Shown here piece after piece: positions 15,001 to 24,493 of a stretch of 64,000 nt of DNA. Location: assembly GCA_001724265.1 (NCBI GenBank), contig MEDY01000012.1, forward strand, positions 62,001-126,000. The letters run 5' to 3'. The stretch's first letter is position 1. The number at the start of each line of letters is the position of its first letter. The notes beneath the pieces are model-generated. The model was not told the origin of the DNA and did no database searches. It was given only the letters and a program-made list of their open reading frames with translations. The stretch is from Rhizaria sp. SCN 62-66 (taxonomy: Eukaryota > Rhizaria, unplaced). The translations under genes were made by a program, and so were the position numbers.

Positions 15001-17146
15001 AGCGCTGAGTGAAGATGTCGCTGCGTACATGCACATGCAGCGTGATATCCGTGCGGTGTTGGCGCTTGTTGAGCGCGAGCGTCTGCGTCAGCGTTACGCA
15101 CCCGCGCACGACGACAATGGTCTGGACCTTGGTCGCGGTCAGGGCACCAACAACGATAATACTGCAGAAGATGGCACAATCGCCGTGCAGAATAAGCTCA
15201 AGGAAGCCGAGGCTCACGTCGCGGCAGTGTTGGTCGCGCTATCAGAGCAACAACAACTCATTGCCGGTCTCTCGACCGATGATGCGCACAATAGCTCTCA
15301 TTCTAACGACGAGTCATCAATCAACACTGTTGCCACCACGCGCAACACCAAGACTGCAACGGATTGCGGCAACGTTGTTAGCACTATCGCCGACACTTCT
15401 TCCCCATTCCGGCGTGCTCTCGATGATCGCTACGCGGCGCTGCCTAGTGCGGTTCGCGCTGTTCTCGGTGTTGCCACAAACACCACCGACACCGATAACT
15501 CGACGTCGAGCTCTCCTGCTCTTGCGGCGCCTTCGCTGTCGCAACAGTCTGCGAACGTGTGGAAGTCGTCTCAGCTGTCGCTGCTGTCGTCCCTGTCCTC
15601 ATTCGCATCGTCGTCACCGTTACTGTCGCCGCTCGCCAAGGCGCGTCGTGGTCTTGTACAGCGTGACCTCGCCGCGAAACTTACTGCAGCACACGGACCT
15701 CAGGAACAAGAGCAGACGTCTTCGACTGTGCAACAACCACTTCCGTCACGCATGCTTCGCACCGCTCTCTCCGCTTTTGGCAACGCCCCCGTAACGGCTC
15801 CTGCGACTCACTCTCTGTCCCAGTATCACTTTACTGACACAATTTTACCTGTGATCTCAACGATTCCCGTGATCACTGTTGCTAAAGAGCTCAAGCTCCA
15901 TTCCGATCGCATCATCGCGCTTCATCGTAGGGAGGCCAACTCTGAGACTGGCGCATCATTCTCAGTTTCCACACTGCACGCGGCTCCTACGTTCTCGCCC
16001 GTTGCCACCGCTGCTGCAGCGGCCGCAGCGGCCGTGGGAGGTAAGGCGCGTCCGGCTGCTGCCGCGAACGCCGCGGCTGCGGCTGCCGCGTCCGCACGCT
16101 CTTTCATGGGCGTCTCAACGTCTCCCGCTTCAGCGACCGCCGCAGATGACGGCGCGGAATCTGGCTACGCCTCTGGCTCCGGTTTTGCATCTGGCTCCGA
16201 CGCCGACTCGAGCATGGGCAGCGCGCTGTCGCCGGGACTGGGGGAGACGGCGCTGCGCGTGTTCGGGAACGAGCTCAACACCATCTTCAGCAGCACGCAC
16301 TCGAACGATCACAGCAAAGCGACTGCGGCCGCCGCTGCGGTTGCGACTGCGCACATGCCGGGCTTTCCCTACATCTCGCCTTCTGCAGCGGGCAAGCGTG
16401 AGTCGGAACAACATGAGCTGACCGAGCTGGGCCAGGGACCGCTGGCGATGACCGCGGCCGAGAACGCAGAGCTGCTTGAGCGCAGGCTTCGCGGGCTGGT
16501 TGATGATGATGACGGTGATTATGTCGCCGACGACATGTTCGCTGAGTTCGATGTTTCTGAGGACGACGATTTTGATCACCAACGCAGCAGCCTCAACTCT
16601 GCGCGCCGCCATTCCCACTCACCCGATCACGGCCACGCCAACTACGGTGGCAAGATCATGACCAGCAGCAGTTTCTATTCCAACAACAGGGTTCGCAGAT
16701 CTACCGAAGGCAATGTGCCGGAGCCCTTCGCTGCTCTCACGGCGCGCGAGAACTTGCAGCTCGCCCAGGCGGCGGCGATGCTGGACCACGCGAACGCTGC
16801 TCGCGACAACGGCAGCGACCGCAACAGCGGCAGCAGCGCTGGCGGGCGCGGTGGCTACCTGGCCAATGGGGTCAACGCACCGGTTGCGGCTGAGGCGGCT
16901 GCTGAGGCTGCTGTGGCCGCGGCGACTGCCGCTGCTGATGAAGTGGAGGCTGAAGCTGAGGCCGCTGCTGCGGAGGAAGAGATGAGGCGTATCGCGAACG
17001 AGTTCAACATCGACTATGCGACTGATATCACCGAAGACAGTTATAACAGTGCCCGAGTTAGCAGTCATTCTAACTTTGGGAGTCGCCGTCACGGCAGTCC
17101 GTCTAGCTTTAGCAGGTACAAGAGCAAGACACAGAAGGATGAGTAA
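2..17146 (+). CDS. Giant low-complexity, AT-hook-like nuclear protein (5' partial, one internal UAG)
   Basis: The frame is open from base 2 to the TAA at 17144-17146, broken only by a TAG at 11675. It runs off the left edge, so the start is unseen; at least 5,714 codons are visible. I recognise no named family. Long Ala-rich and Glu/Ala coiled-coil-like stretches alternate with acidic and Ser-rich segments. Visible motifs (numbered from base 2) are GRP/GRPR AT-hook-like cores near residues 2058, 4200 and 4543 (the last is GRPRKP) and a basic KKKRK cluster at 4688, so DNA binding in the nucleus is inferred. The most domain-like, least repetitive parts are at about 9640-10970, with the short motifs HVWGQ, SPHKYMRA and YIRGISGRK, and at 13080-13960. 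Under the standard code this would be two genes (stop 11677, start 11708) only 30 GC-rich bases apart in the same frame, unlike any other gene spacing here. I therefore call one gene. Confidence 0.72.
1673..1762 (+). repeat. Glu-Ala dipeptide repeat tract
   Basis: About 30 codons alternate acidic residues (Glu, once Asp) with Ala, written with mixed GAG/GAA and GCA/GCT/GCC codons. The period is six bases. It probably forms a charged helix inside the giant protein. Codon mixing argues that the peptide pattern is kept at the protein level rather than by recent slippage alone. Confidence 0.85.
11675..11677 (+). other. In-frame UAG codon, candidate sense codon
   Basis: TAG interrupts a frame that is open for 11.7 kb before and 5.4 kb after it. 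The next ten codons (CAA GAG GGC ...) are open and lead straight to an ATG in the same frame at 11708. The context UAG-CAA resembles the start of the tobamovirus-type readthrough context, but the next codon does not fit, and the other two UAG sites here lack CAA. No intron with matching phase removes it: the GTGCGT at 11670 paired with the AG at 11773 would shift the frame. Confidence 0.75.
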
Positions 17147-17501
17147 TTCGTACGAAGAAACAAACAGTTGCTGTTGGTGTGCCCTTTGTATAAGGTAAAT
17201 TACTTGTGACAATCTATTTCAAATATTTATCTGTAACTTATTTAATTCATTACGAACGTTAACAAACGAAACAGCTATACATTAATACAGTGATTAATTG
17301 CAATGCATGTCATAGGAGGTGGGGCTGAAACAAGATGATCAAAATAGGAACCCTGAAGGGACGCATCGACTATATATTTCACTGTATTGATTGATAAGCT
17401 TACAAGACTTGGTTGAAACTACCGACCTTCATTCCAAGGTTTGATCAATGACCAAAGCCGTCGCTCCGAGGTTGAGTGGGTGTGCTGAGCAAATGAGTCT
17501 T
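17147..17501. other. Convergent intergenic region (3' flanks)
   Basis: This AT-rich stretch lies between the tails of the giant + strand gene and the RS-protein gene on the - strand. It should hold both 3' UTRs. I see no gene, RNA or clear AATAAA signal. A TGTAA occurs near 17229 but is too short to weigh. Confidence 0.7.
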
Positions 17502-18860
17502 TCACTTGAACTTGCGCTTCGCCTCCATCTCTTTCCTCTTCTTCTCCTCCTCACGTCCCTTGGCGATGGACTCGAATGTCGGCGCCGTCATCGCCTCCAC
17601 CCTCTTGCGCTCGACCAGCTCGGTGTACACGGCCCTGTTCTCGTCCTTGGCCTGCCGCAGCTGTTCCTTCATCACGGCCACGCGCGCCGCCTCGCGCTCC
17701 GACGCCTCGGCGTGGCGACGGCTCTGCTGCTCCACGCGCAGCGCCTCGGCGTCGCTCATGGCGCCCTTGCCCGCTGCGCCGTGGCCGAGGCGGCCCGCGG
17801 CGGCCTCGGCGCGCTCCCACTTCTCGACGTTGTAATACTTGACGTGCGGCAGCGTCGCCGTGTTGTAATCCTCGACGAACTGCGCAAACATCTCCTTCTC
17901 CTCGCGCTTGCCCAGCCGGTCGCGGCCGGATCCCTTGACCTCGACCAGCCAGAGGGAGAACTCGTCCAGCTTGCTCATCATGTCCTGCTCTTTGATGAGC
18001 CCGTAGGCGCCGTACTGCCCGTTGAGCGCAAGCGCCGTCGTCGACGGGGCTGCGGACGGGGGCCTCGACGACGAGCCGCCGTCTTTCTTGTCCTTCTTGT
18101 CCCTCTTGTCTTTCTTGTCCTTTTTGTCCTTCTTGTCGCGGCGGCGGTCGCGACTGCGGCTGCCGCTGCGACTGCGGCGACGGCGACGGCGACTACGGCT
18201 GCGGTCACTCCCGGAGTCCGATTCGGAGCCAGAACTAGAGTCCGAGTCAGAGCGACTGCGGCTGCGGCGGCTGCGGCGCTGGTGATGGTGACGGCGACTG
18301 TCACGGTCACGACTGCGGCTGCGGTCGCGGCTCCGGCTGCGGTCACGGCGACTGCGACTGTCACGGTGGTGGCGGCTGCGTCCGGGGCTACGGCTACGGC
18401 TGCGGCTACGGCTACTGTCACGGTGGCGATGGCGGCGGCTGCTGCTGCGGTCACGGTCACGGTCACTCCGATCACGATCACGATCGCGACGGTCCCGGTC
18501 CCGGTCGCGACTGCGGCTGCGGTCACGATCACGGTTGCTGCTAGCACGGTCACGGTTCCGGTCGCGACTGCGCGAGCGTGAGCGCGACCGGTCCCGGGCG
18601 CTGTCGTCGTCGCGACGATCCTTAGAGCTGACTGCAACGTCGTCGTTATTGTCGCTCGAAGTTCGCACCTCCGAGGAGGTGGCGGCGGCAACGATGGGCT
18701 TCGGCGACGCGAGCGGGACTGGGGGAGGAGACATCGGCATCAACGGGGGCGGAGAGCTAGGGGACGTATCTCCCTGGACAGGAGGCAAGTCATCCGCAGA
18801 GGCGCCCGTCTGGAGCTCCATGCTCGACTTACTTGACTGGCTGGATGGGACAGTGATCAT
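17502..18860 (-). CDS. RS/RD-rich nuclear protein with SCI1-like conserved C-terminus
   Basis: 452 residues, stop TGA. I chose the ATG at 18858-18860; the frame runs a little further upstream only with a TTG, and a second ATG lies 13 codons downstream. After a Ser/Pro-rich N-terminus comes an arginine-serine/arginine-aspartate domain (about residues 85-245), then a Lys-Asp repeat (KKDKKDKKDK type, about 245-270). The conserved C-terminal part begins near residue 282 with YGLIKEQD and contains the motifs EFSLWLVEVKG and FVEDYNTATLPHVKYYN (about 322-345), followed by a long charged helix to the end. This layout resembles the plant style cell-cycle inhibitor 1 family and related RS-tailed nuclear proteins, which suggests a nuclear-speckle or pre-mRNA-processing setting. 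That is inference from memory of the family, not a search. A + strand open frame over the RS region is a shadow. Confidence 0.78.
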   Translation of the reverse strand: MITVPSSQSSKSSMELQTGASADDLPPVQGDTSPSSPPPLMPMSPPPVPLASPKPIVAAATSSEVRTSSDNNDDVAVSSKDRRDDDSARDRSRSRSRSRDRNRDRASSNRDRDRSRSRDRDRDRRDRDRDRSDRDRDRSSSRRHRHRDSSRSRSRSRSPGRSRHHRDSRSRRDRSRSRDRSRSRDRDSRRHHHQRRSRRSRSRSDSDSSSGSESDSGSDRSRSRRRRRRSRSGSRSRDRRRDKKDKKDKKDKRDKKDKKDGGSSSRPPSAAPSTTALALNGQYGAYGLIKEQDMMSKLDEFSLWLVEVKGSGRDRLGKREEKEMFAQFVEDYNTATLPHVKYYNVEKWERAEAAAGRLGHGAAGKGAMSDAEALRVEQQSRRHAEASEREAARVAVMKEQLRQAKDENRAVYTELVERKRVEAMTAPTFESIAKGREEEKKRKEMEAKRKFK

Positions 18861-19315
18861 ACGATCAAGAAAGGGGATGACAGTGAGTTGCCATAGTGAA
18901 GCCAATCAAGTAATAACATAAATCAACGTTTAAAACACACATACAAAAGCGAAACACATACTTAACCATTCTTTGACGATGTATATAAGTTGGGTATTGA
19001 ATTTTCTTAACACGACCTCTTTGAGGTAACAGAACTCTATCGACTGTTCTCAAAAAATCGTAGCCAGCGGCCAAACAAAATGATTTTCCGAAGCGGGACC
19101 CCCCTGAGTAAAAGGAGACCACTTTGACGGTCATAGAGGCCTAGTTTGAAGCTGTAGTTTTTATCAAGGACAGTTTTATTGCTTTATTATTTCCTGGCAC
19201 GACGACTATCTTTGAATGGGTCACGCTTGTGCCGCTATGGAGGTGCCCTGGTGTCTCCTTTCCACTCTCGTCTCAGTCTCACTCTTTTCTCCTTGTCACC
19301 TGCCCTGTCCCGTAG
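18861..19315. other. Divergent promoter region between RS protein and secreted precursor
   Basis: About 455 bases separate the two divergent start codons. The segment is AT-rich with a pyrimidine-rich stretch just before the + strand ATG. A TATATAAG lies at 18982-18989 on the + strand, but about 330 bases before that ATG, so it is a weak TATA-box candidate. No convincing small gene is seen. Confidence 0.55.
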
Positions 19316-20924
19316 ATGCGATCCGTCGCGTTGCTTGCGCTTTCTGCGCTTGCATTCATGGCGGTTCTGCCCATGTTCACCGTGGCTTCGCCCGGTGAGG
19401 TACGTTTCCTATCCTGCAATTCACTTCTTTGAAACCCTTGTTTTCTCTCTCCCCTCGCTTTGCTCTCTCGACCTCTTTCCTTTGCGCCACTCTGTCCGCT
19501 CACAGCAACACGCGTGCCTTATGTCTTTTCTATATACTTTTCCACGTTTGCAGCTGGGCAACGAGCTCGCTGCTGACAGCGAGTTCGACTCGATCAGCAT
19601 GTCGTATGACACGCTGTCCGCCGAGTCTGCCCCTTACTCTGCTTCGTTCGTCGAGGCCGACTCTGAGGCGTTCGCCGCCGTCGCCATCGACGCCGAGGCT
19701 CAGGCCGACTCCGAGGCTGCCGCGGACATTAACGCGCGCTTTGCCGTTGACTTCTCGCTCAACGCTGAGGCCGATGCCGACGCCGACGCCGAGTCCGAGG
19801 ACGAGCTCGCCGAGATGGCCGAGATGACCGAGGTCGACCGCGACCTCGCCGCCTTCCTCGCCCGTGATTCCTTCATCGAGTCCACCATCAACTCCAACGC
19901 CGCTCGTCGCCGCCGTGGCGGCTTCCTCCGCCGCGTCGGCCGCGCCATCCGCTGCCTCTTCCGCCGCTGCCGTCGTCGCCGTCGCCGCGGTGGCCGTGGT
20001 GGCGGTGGCCGTCGTGGACGCCGCGGACGTGCCCCGCGCGCTGCCCCCGCGCGCCCCGTCCCCGCCGCCGCGCGCCCCGTTGCCCGCCCCGCCGCGCCGC
20101 CCGCCGCGCGCCGCCCCGTTCCCCGCCGCGCACCCCCCAAGCGCGCTGCCCCCCGCCGCGCGGTCCGCCGCCATGCGCCCCGCCGCGCCGTCCGCCGTGC
20201 CGTCGCTAAGCCGCGCCGCGCGGCGCCCCGCAAGGCGGCGCCCAAGCGCGCCCGCCCGGTTCCCAAGCGCGTGCCCCCGCCGCGCAGCCGCCTGCCGAAG
20301 CGCATCCCGATGCCGAAGCCGATCAAGCCCGTGGCGCGCAAGCTGTCGCTGCCCAAGCCGCGCGTGCCTAAGCGTAAGCACCACAAGAAGCCCGTGCCCA
20401 AGCGCAAGGTCGTCCGCCGCCGCCGCCCCGCGCCGCGCCCCAAGCGTCGCGTCGTGCACAAGAAGCGCCGCACGGTGCGCCGCCGCCGCAGCAGCAACAG
20501 CGCCGCCGAGGCCGCCAAGGCTGCCGCCGCCAAGGCTGCGGCCGCCAAGGCTGCCGCTGCGATGCGCGCGGCCGCCCGGCGTGACCCGCCCTTGCCGCCG
20601 AGCCGCCGCCTGGTGAAGAAGTACCTCAAGCGGTTCGAGGATATGTACAAGATGGGCGTGTGGACGGGCGGCGCGACGCCGATCAAGCCCAAGTCTGAGT
20701 GGAAGTACTCGTTCCAGAAGGACCGCAACGGCAAGGTGGACCTCTTCATGCCCGTGCCCGACATGATGCAGTACGAGAAGAAGAACGAGGATCTGTGGAA
20801 GAACAACGTGGCCACGAACCGCAACCCGGCAGCGATTAAGCTCGTCGACTCCGTGGGTGCGAACCGCAACATGACCCGCGAGCTCTTCGACGTCTTCCCC
20901 CACCCGCTCCCCAAGCTCGACTAA
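19316..20924 (+). CDS. Secreted precursor: signal peptide, acidic segment, polycationic domain
   Basis: Two exons, 19316-19399 and 19554-20924, give 484 residues and a TAA stop. Exon 1 encodes only a signal peptide (MRSVALLALSALAFMA..., 28 residues), so the product should enter the secretory pathway. Residues 29-144 are acidic and Ala-rich. Residues about 146-370 are extremely basic: an Arg-rich amphipathic piece (GGFLRRVGRAIRCLFRRC), then long Arg/Ala/Pro and Lys/Pro/Arg stretches, then Ala-Lys repeats. The last ~115 residues (from DPPLPPSRRL) look globular and contain KSEWKYSFQKD and FDVFPHPLPKLD; I do not recognise them. A signal peptide, acidic pro-part and polycation recall silaffin-like wall proteins or cationic-peptide precursors, but there is no homology evidence. 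The 560-residue antisense frame over this gene is a composition shadow. Confidence 0.78.
19400..19553 (+). other. Spliceosomal intron (GTACGT...TTTGCAG)
   Basis: A 154-base intron with donor GTACGT and a pyrimidine-rich acceptor ending TTTGCAG. Phase 0: it falls exactly between the signal-peptide codons and the CTG GGC AAC codons of exon 2. It matches the donor type found in the Patched-like gene. Confidence 0.85.
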
Positions 20925-21504
20925 GTACGTGGGATTGACGCAGACACAGACGCAGACGCAGACGTAAGTGACTGAGGTCGCTGTCGCTGTTTGCTGTTTG
21001 CCGTCTCGACATGTTGTGCCGTGTTGAGACCGGTCTGAGATGGTTTTGAGGAGTTGTGGCTCCTGCTTGTTTTTATAATTGAAACACAGGAGTTGTAACG
21101 GTGAAATTAGAGTACTACGCAGAAAATAATACAAATATTTGTATTCATTCAAACTAATGCTATATTTTTTGTCTGTATCCTTGACTTTTTCAATGTTGGC
21201 ACTAGCAACCATAATCGAAATAGTGCATCACAGTAGTTGACACTGAATATAGATAGCATAGCCAATGTTTCTTGAGCATAAGATCCAATAGTCATTTCAT
21301 GAATTTATACACAAATATCAGCAGAATTAGCAGAATATTGCGGTAAAATCAACCCTCAAACGAAAAGGCCATCTGTATTGCAAAAAAATGTTGCCCATTT
21401 GACACATGAATATGTCAAACCAATAAATGTTAAGCACAACACAACCACATCAACAATCCCATTAAATTACCTCTTCCCATGCAGCCTCACCGCGCGCGCG
21501 CCGC
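20925..21504. other. Convergent intergenic region (3' flanks)
   Basis: Holds the 3' flanks of the secreted-precursor gene (+) and the RCC1 gene (-). A short hexamer-like repeat built on GACGCA lies at about 20936-20964, followed by AT-rich DNA. No gene or RNA structure is recognised. Confidence 0.7.
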
Positions 21505-23208
21505 TCACTTCTTGGCGAGCGCGTAAGACGAGTTGGTGCCCGCCTGGACCTTGACGATCTCCCCCGCCGGCGACATGTAGCGGCCCTTAACAAAGTCGAG
21601 CTGCATCGGCCGGTCGCGGCCCGCCGCCACGGACTCCATGCGGTCGCCGCGGCCCAGCTGGCCGTCACGCCCGCGGCCCCACACCCACAACTGGCCCAGG
21701 CCCGCGCCCGCGGCCCGCGCGCGCTCGCGCTCCGAGGCGTTCGCAGCAGCCATCGCAGCAGCGGCAGCAGGAGTAGCGGCGGAGGGTGGGAGCGCGCGGA
21801 CGATGGTGTGGCCGCCGCCGCACGCGACATCCGCGGCGCGCACGCCCTTGGCGTCCCTGAGCGAGGAGATGACGGCGGCGTTGGCGTTCTTGACTGCGCG
21901 CGTGGCGGTGCCCATCTGGCCGTCGCTGCCGAGCCCCCAGGTGAAAACGGCGCCGTCCTCGGTCACGGCCGCCGCGTGCTGCTCGCCCGCCGACACGGCC
22001 ACGACGCGGTGTCCATGCAACCCCGCCACGGGCCGCGGCGTGTACACGCAGCGGCCCGCTGTCGCCGCGCCCTGGCCCGTCTGCCCGTACGAGTCGTCGC
22101 CGCAGGAGAAGACGCGGCCGTCGGCGGTCAGGAAGAGCGAGAAGCGCTTGCCCGCGGCCACGTCGGTGACGCGCAGCCCGTCCAGCCCGCGCACACGCAC
22201 CGGCAGCTCGAACGTGCCGTTGAGCTTGCCGTTGAGCCCGCTCGCGGTGCAGTTCGCGCTGCTGCTGCTGCTGCTGATGCTGTTGACAGAGGCCGCGGCG
22301 GCGTTGCCGTGCGTAGCCCAGGTGGCCTTGTCAGTGAGACTCATGTTGCCCTGCTCGCCGAGCCCCATGGCGCCCTCTGCGTTGCTGCCGAGGGCAAACA
22401 CCTGTCCGTTCTCGGTCACGATGAGCGTGTGGTTGAGTCCACAGGCGACCTTGACTGCCCGCTGCGCGCCCAGCTCGCCGCCCGCGACGGGCCCCGGCAC
22501 GCCCGCCGTGGCCTCGGTGAACGGCCGGCCCAGCGCGCGGTTGCCCCACGTCCACACGCGGCCCTCTGCGTCGATGGCGGCCGCGTGCGACGCGCTGAGC
22601 GCCGCCGACACCACGGGCGGCAGCCCCGCGACGGGCAGCGGCGAGCGCGACAGCTCCCACCGGCGGCCCTGGCCCAGCACGTAGTTGTCGCCGCGGCCCC
22701 AGGCGTAAAGCGTGCCGTCGGCGGCGAGCGCGAGCACGGACTCGGCCGCGGCGGAGATGTCGACGAGATCGAGCTCGTCCAAGTCCGTCAGGTGGCGCGG
22801 GACGGCCTCGGACTCGGCGCTTGTCTCTGTGCCCAGCTGCCCGAACTGGTTGCTGCCCCACGCGAACACGACGTTCGGGCCAGACGCGCGGGACGCATGC
22901 GTGGCGGCGGCGGGAGCCGCGACGGACTCAGCGGTGATGGGGGCGGCGGCGGCCGCAGCGGCTACGGCGTCAGTGGACGCGGCGGAGACGGCCGCGCCGA
23001 CTGCGGGCTGGCCGCCGCCAAACGAGAACCAAGAGGAGGAGCTGGAGGCGTTGGCGTCGGAAGGAGACGAGGCGGACGCGACTGTAGTGAGCGTGGCGAG
23101 GCCGAGGAGGGCGCCGAAGAGCCCGTTGCGAGAGGAAGACGAGAAGGCCGAGCCAGAGCGGCGGCCACCGCCTGAGACGCGGGCCAGCAGAGTGCGCGAA
23201 CGGTGCAT
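21505..23208 (-). CDS. RCC1-repeat (seven-bladed propeller) protein, probably mitochondrial
   Basis: 567 residues from an ATG at 23206-23208 to TGA. The first ~50 residues are Arg/Ser/Ala-rich without acidic residues (MHRSRTLLARVSGGGRRSG...) and then hydrophobic, which looks like a mitochondrial leader, possibly with an inner-membrane anchor. From about residue 110 come RCC1 blades, each with a WG(x)nG-type core: VFAWGSNQFGQLG, LYAWGRGDNYVLG, VWTWGN, VFALGSNAEGAMG, VFSCGDDSYGQTG, VFTWGLGSDGQMG and LWVWGRGRDGQLG. RCC1-fold proteins act as exchange factors or as protein scaffolds. The leader suggests a relative of the organellar RCC1-like proteins (RCC1L/WBSCR16 type) rather than chromatin RCC1, but blade order alone cannot settle that. 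The gene is intronless. Confidence 0.92.
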   Translation of the reverse strand: MHRSRTLLARVSGGGRRSGSAFSSSSRNGLFGALLGLATLTTVASASSPSDANASSSSSWFSFGGGQPAVGAAVSAASTDAVAAAAAAAPITAESVAAPAAATHASRASGPNVVFAWGSNQFGQLGTETSAESEAVPRHLTDLDELDLVDISAAAESVLALAADGTLYAWGRGDNYVLGQGRRWELSRSPLPVAGLPPVVSAALSASHAAAIDAEGRVWTWGNRALGRPFTEATAGVPGPVAGGELGAQRAVKVACGLNHTLIVTENGQVFALGSNAEGAMGLGEQGNMSLTDKATWATHGNAAAASVNSISSSSSSANCTASGLNGKLNGTFELPVRVRGLDGLRVTDVAAGKRFSLFLTADGRVFSCGDDSYGQTGQGAATAGRCVYTPRPVAGLHGHRVVAVSAGEQHAAAVTEDGAVFTWGLGSDGQMGTATRAVKNANAAVISSLRDAKGVRAADVACGGGHTIVRALPPSAATPAAAAAMAAANASERERARAAGAGLGQLWVWGRGRDGQLGRGDRMESVAAGRDRPMQLDFVKGRYMSPAGEIVKVQAGTNSSYALAKK

Positions 23209-23818
23209 GGCAGGCCTTTGTGAGGGTGCTTTTCGGGGTTAAAAACGACTACACGCAATACCGTTGGAGAAAAGTGAGATCGAGTTAGGAAGGGCGGTGG
23301 GATGGAGCAAGACTGACACGAGTGCGCAAGTCGAGTGACTAGAGGCAGGACGCCAGACTTCAAGGAGCAGCCTTGCATGGAGGCGAAGACACATGCGATT
23401 TTAATAATAGGTGAAAGCAGATCATTCACTTTTCTACCAGTAAGTTCGTTTGCAGAACTTTTAGCGAAGAATACAAGGCTTGCGAGACATCTCGGTGATC
23501 CAACTCGGAGAGGTACTTTTGGTCGCTGGGATCAGCCCGACTCACGATACACCACAAACACTTTTGGATTGTAATATTCACTTGATTTCTCCACATATCG
23601 AGGCTATCATCATCTGAGCTCAAGCAAGAACATACAAACGTATCTATGATTCCCTACAACGACGTTTTATTTGGCGATGAAACCATAACGGCCTTCATAT
23701 CTTCATTAACAATAAATACTCACTCTAAGTATAATGAGCCTCTCCGTCGTGATTGCATCCAGAGTGCCACCCTTCCCCAAGCGTGCTCGCGGCTCGCCCA
23801 CTCTGCGCAGCCACGCCC
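23209..23818. other. Intergenic region between RCC1 and BolA genes
   Basis: Both neighbours are on the - strand, so this holds the RCC1 promoter and 5' flank (right after 23208) and the BolA 3' flank. A - strand AATAAA lies at 23666-23671, about 150 bases past the BolA stop, and could be its poly(A) signal. No supported gene. The short open frames lack composition or motif support. Confidence 0.65.
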
Positions 23819-24493
23819 TCACAGTCCGAAGCCGCCCCTGCAGTTGGGCGAGCCCGGCAGCCCGTCCGCGCCCCTCTGCGCGCCCTCTTCGCTCTGCACG
23901 TACTCGGCCCACTCGGCGTCAGAGAAGAGCTGCAGTGAGAGTGCGTGGACGCCGCCCTTCAGCTGCGGCGCGAGGACCTTGGTGACGGCGCGGTGGCGGT
24001 CCACGCGGCGCGGCAGCGCGGCAAGCGCGGGAGCGGCGAGGACGACGCGGAAGTGCGTCTCGGAGTGGGCGGGCACCGAGTGCATGTGCGACTCGTTGAA
24101 CACGGTCAGGTGCGTCACGGGCGCGAAGGCCACCGTGAGTGCGGCCACGATCGACGCCTCCACGGGCGGGGCCGGGCGGGACGCCGCGGCATCAGTTGCA
24201 GGCGCAGACGCAGGCGCTGTGACGGGAGAAGGGCGGTCACACTTGGAGCTGAACAAACGCAACTGCGAGGTCAACAGAGAACGAGCACGCAATTCCGACG
24301 ACGAGAGCAAACTGCGGAAGTCGCGACTCACGTTAATGTTGCTGCTACTGTTGCTGCTGAAGCTTTTGCTGTTGCCGAGACTGCTCCTGCTGTTGCTGTT
24401 GCTGTTGCCCGTACTGGTGAAGCACAGAGGCATACACGCAGAGGCAACGCGGTGCAATGCGGCAACGCGGCGAGAAACTGTTGTGGCAAGCAT
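23819..24493 (-). CDS. BOLA1: BolA family protein, BOLA1 type, mitochondrial leader
   Basis: 224 residues. The start chosen is the ATG at 24491-24493; upstream codons are open only from a GTG. The first ~75 residues are rich in Arg, Ser, Ala and Asn and lack acidic residues early on, as expected of a mitochondrial presequence. The BolA domain spans residues 111-200 with the BOLA1-type signatures FNESHMHSVP, SETHFRVV, the RHR turn and GVHALSLQ. The His of the RHR helix and the loop before it are where monothiol glutaredoxins and BolA share a [2Fe-2S] cluster. The tail SPNCRGGFGL resembles the Cys-Arg-Gly-Gly ending seen in many BolA proteins. The likely role is Fe-S cluster delivery and maintenance with a glutaredoxin in mitochondria, known for the family and inferred here. 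The stop is TGA. Confidence 0.92.
   Translation of the reverse strand: MLATTVSRRVAALHRVASACMPLCFTSTGNSNSNSRSSLGNSKSFSSNSSSNINVSRDFRSLLSSSELRARSLLTSQLRLFSSKCDRPSPVTAPASAPATDAAASRPAPPVEASIVAALTVAFAPVTHLTVFNESHMHSVPAHSETHFRVVLAAPALAALPRRVDRHRAVTKVLAPQLKGGVHALSLQLFSDAEWAEYVQSEEGAQRGADGLPGSPNCRGGFGL

Noticed and set aside
17448-18581. 377-codon + strand frame over the RS-protein gene
   Set aside because: Val/Thr/Ala repeats are the complement of RS/RD codons. The - strand product has a conserved C-terminus and a proper stop.
18865-19134. 89-codon - strand frame in the divergent promoter region
   Set aside because: The composition is AT-rich and non-coding-like, with no motif; it overlaps the likely 5' leader of the RS-protein gene.
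19530-21212. 560-codon antisense frame opposite the secreted-precursor gene
   Set aside because: It mirrors the GC-rich Arg/Ala/Pro codons of the sense gene, lacks any domain, and would run through the sense gene's 3' flank. The sense gene has a signal peptide and a clean intron.
23510-23615. Possible C/D-box snoRNA on the - strand (ATGATGA then CTGA about 75 bases later)
   Set aside because: No complementary terminal stem flanks the boxes and no internal D'/C' pair is seen; chance occurrence in an AT-rich gap is likely.
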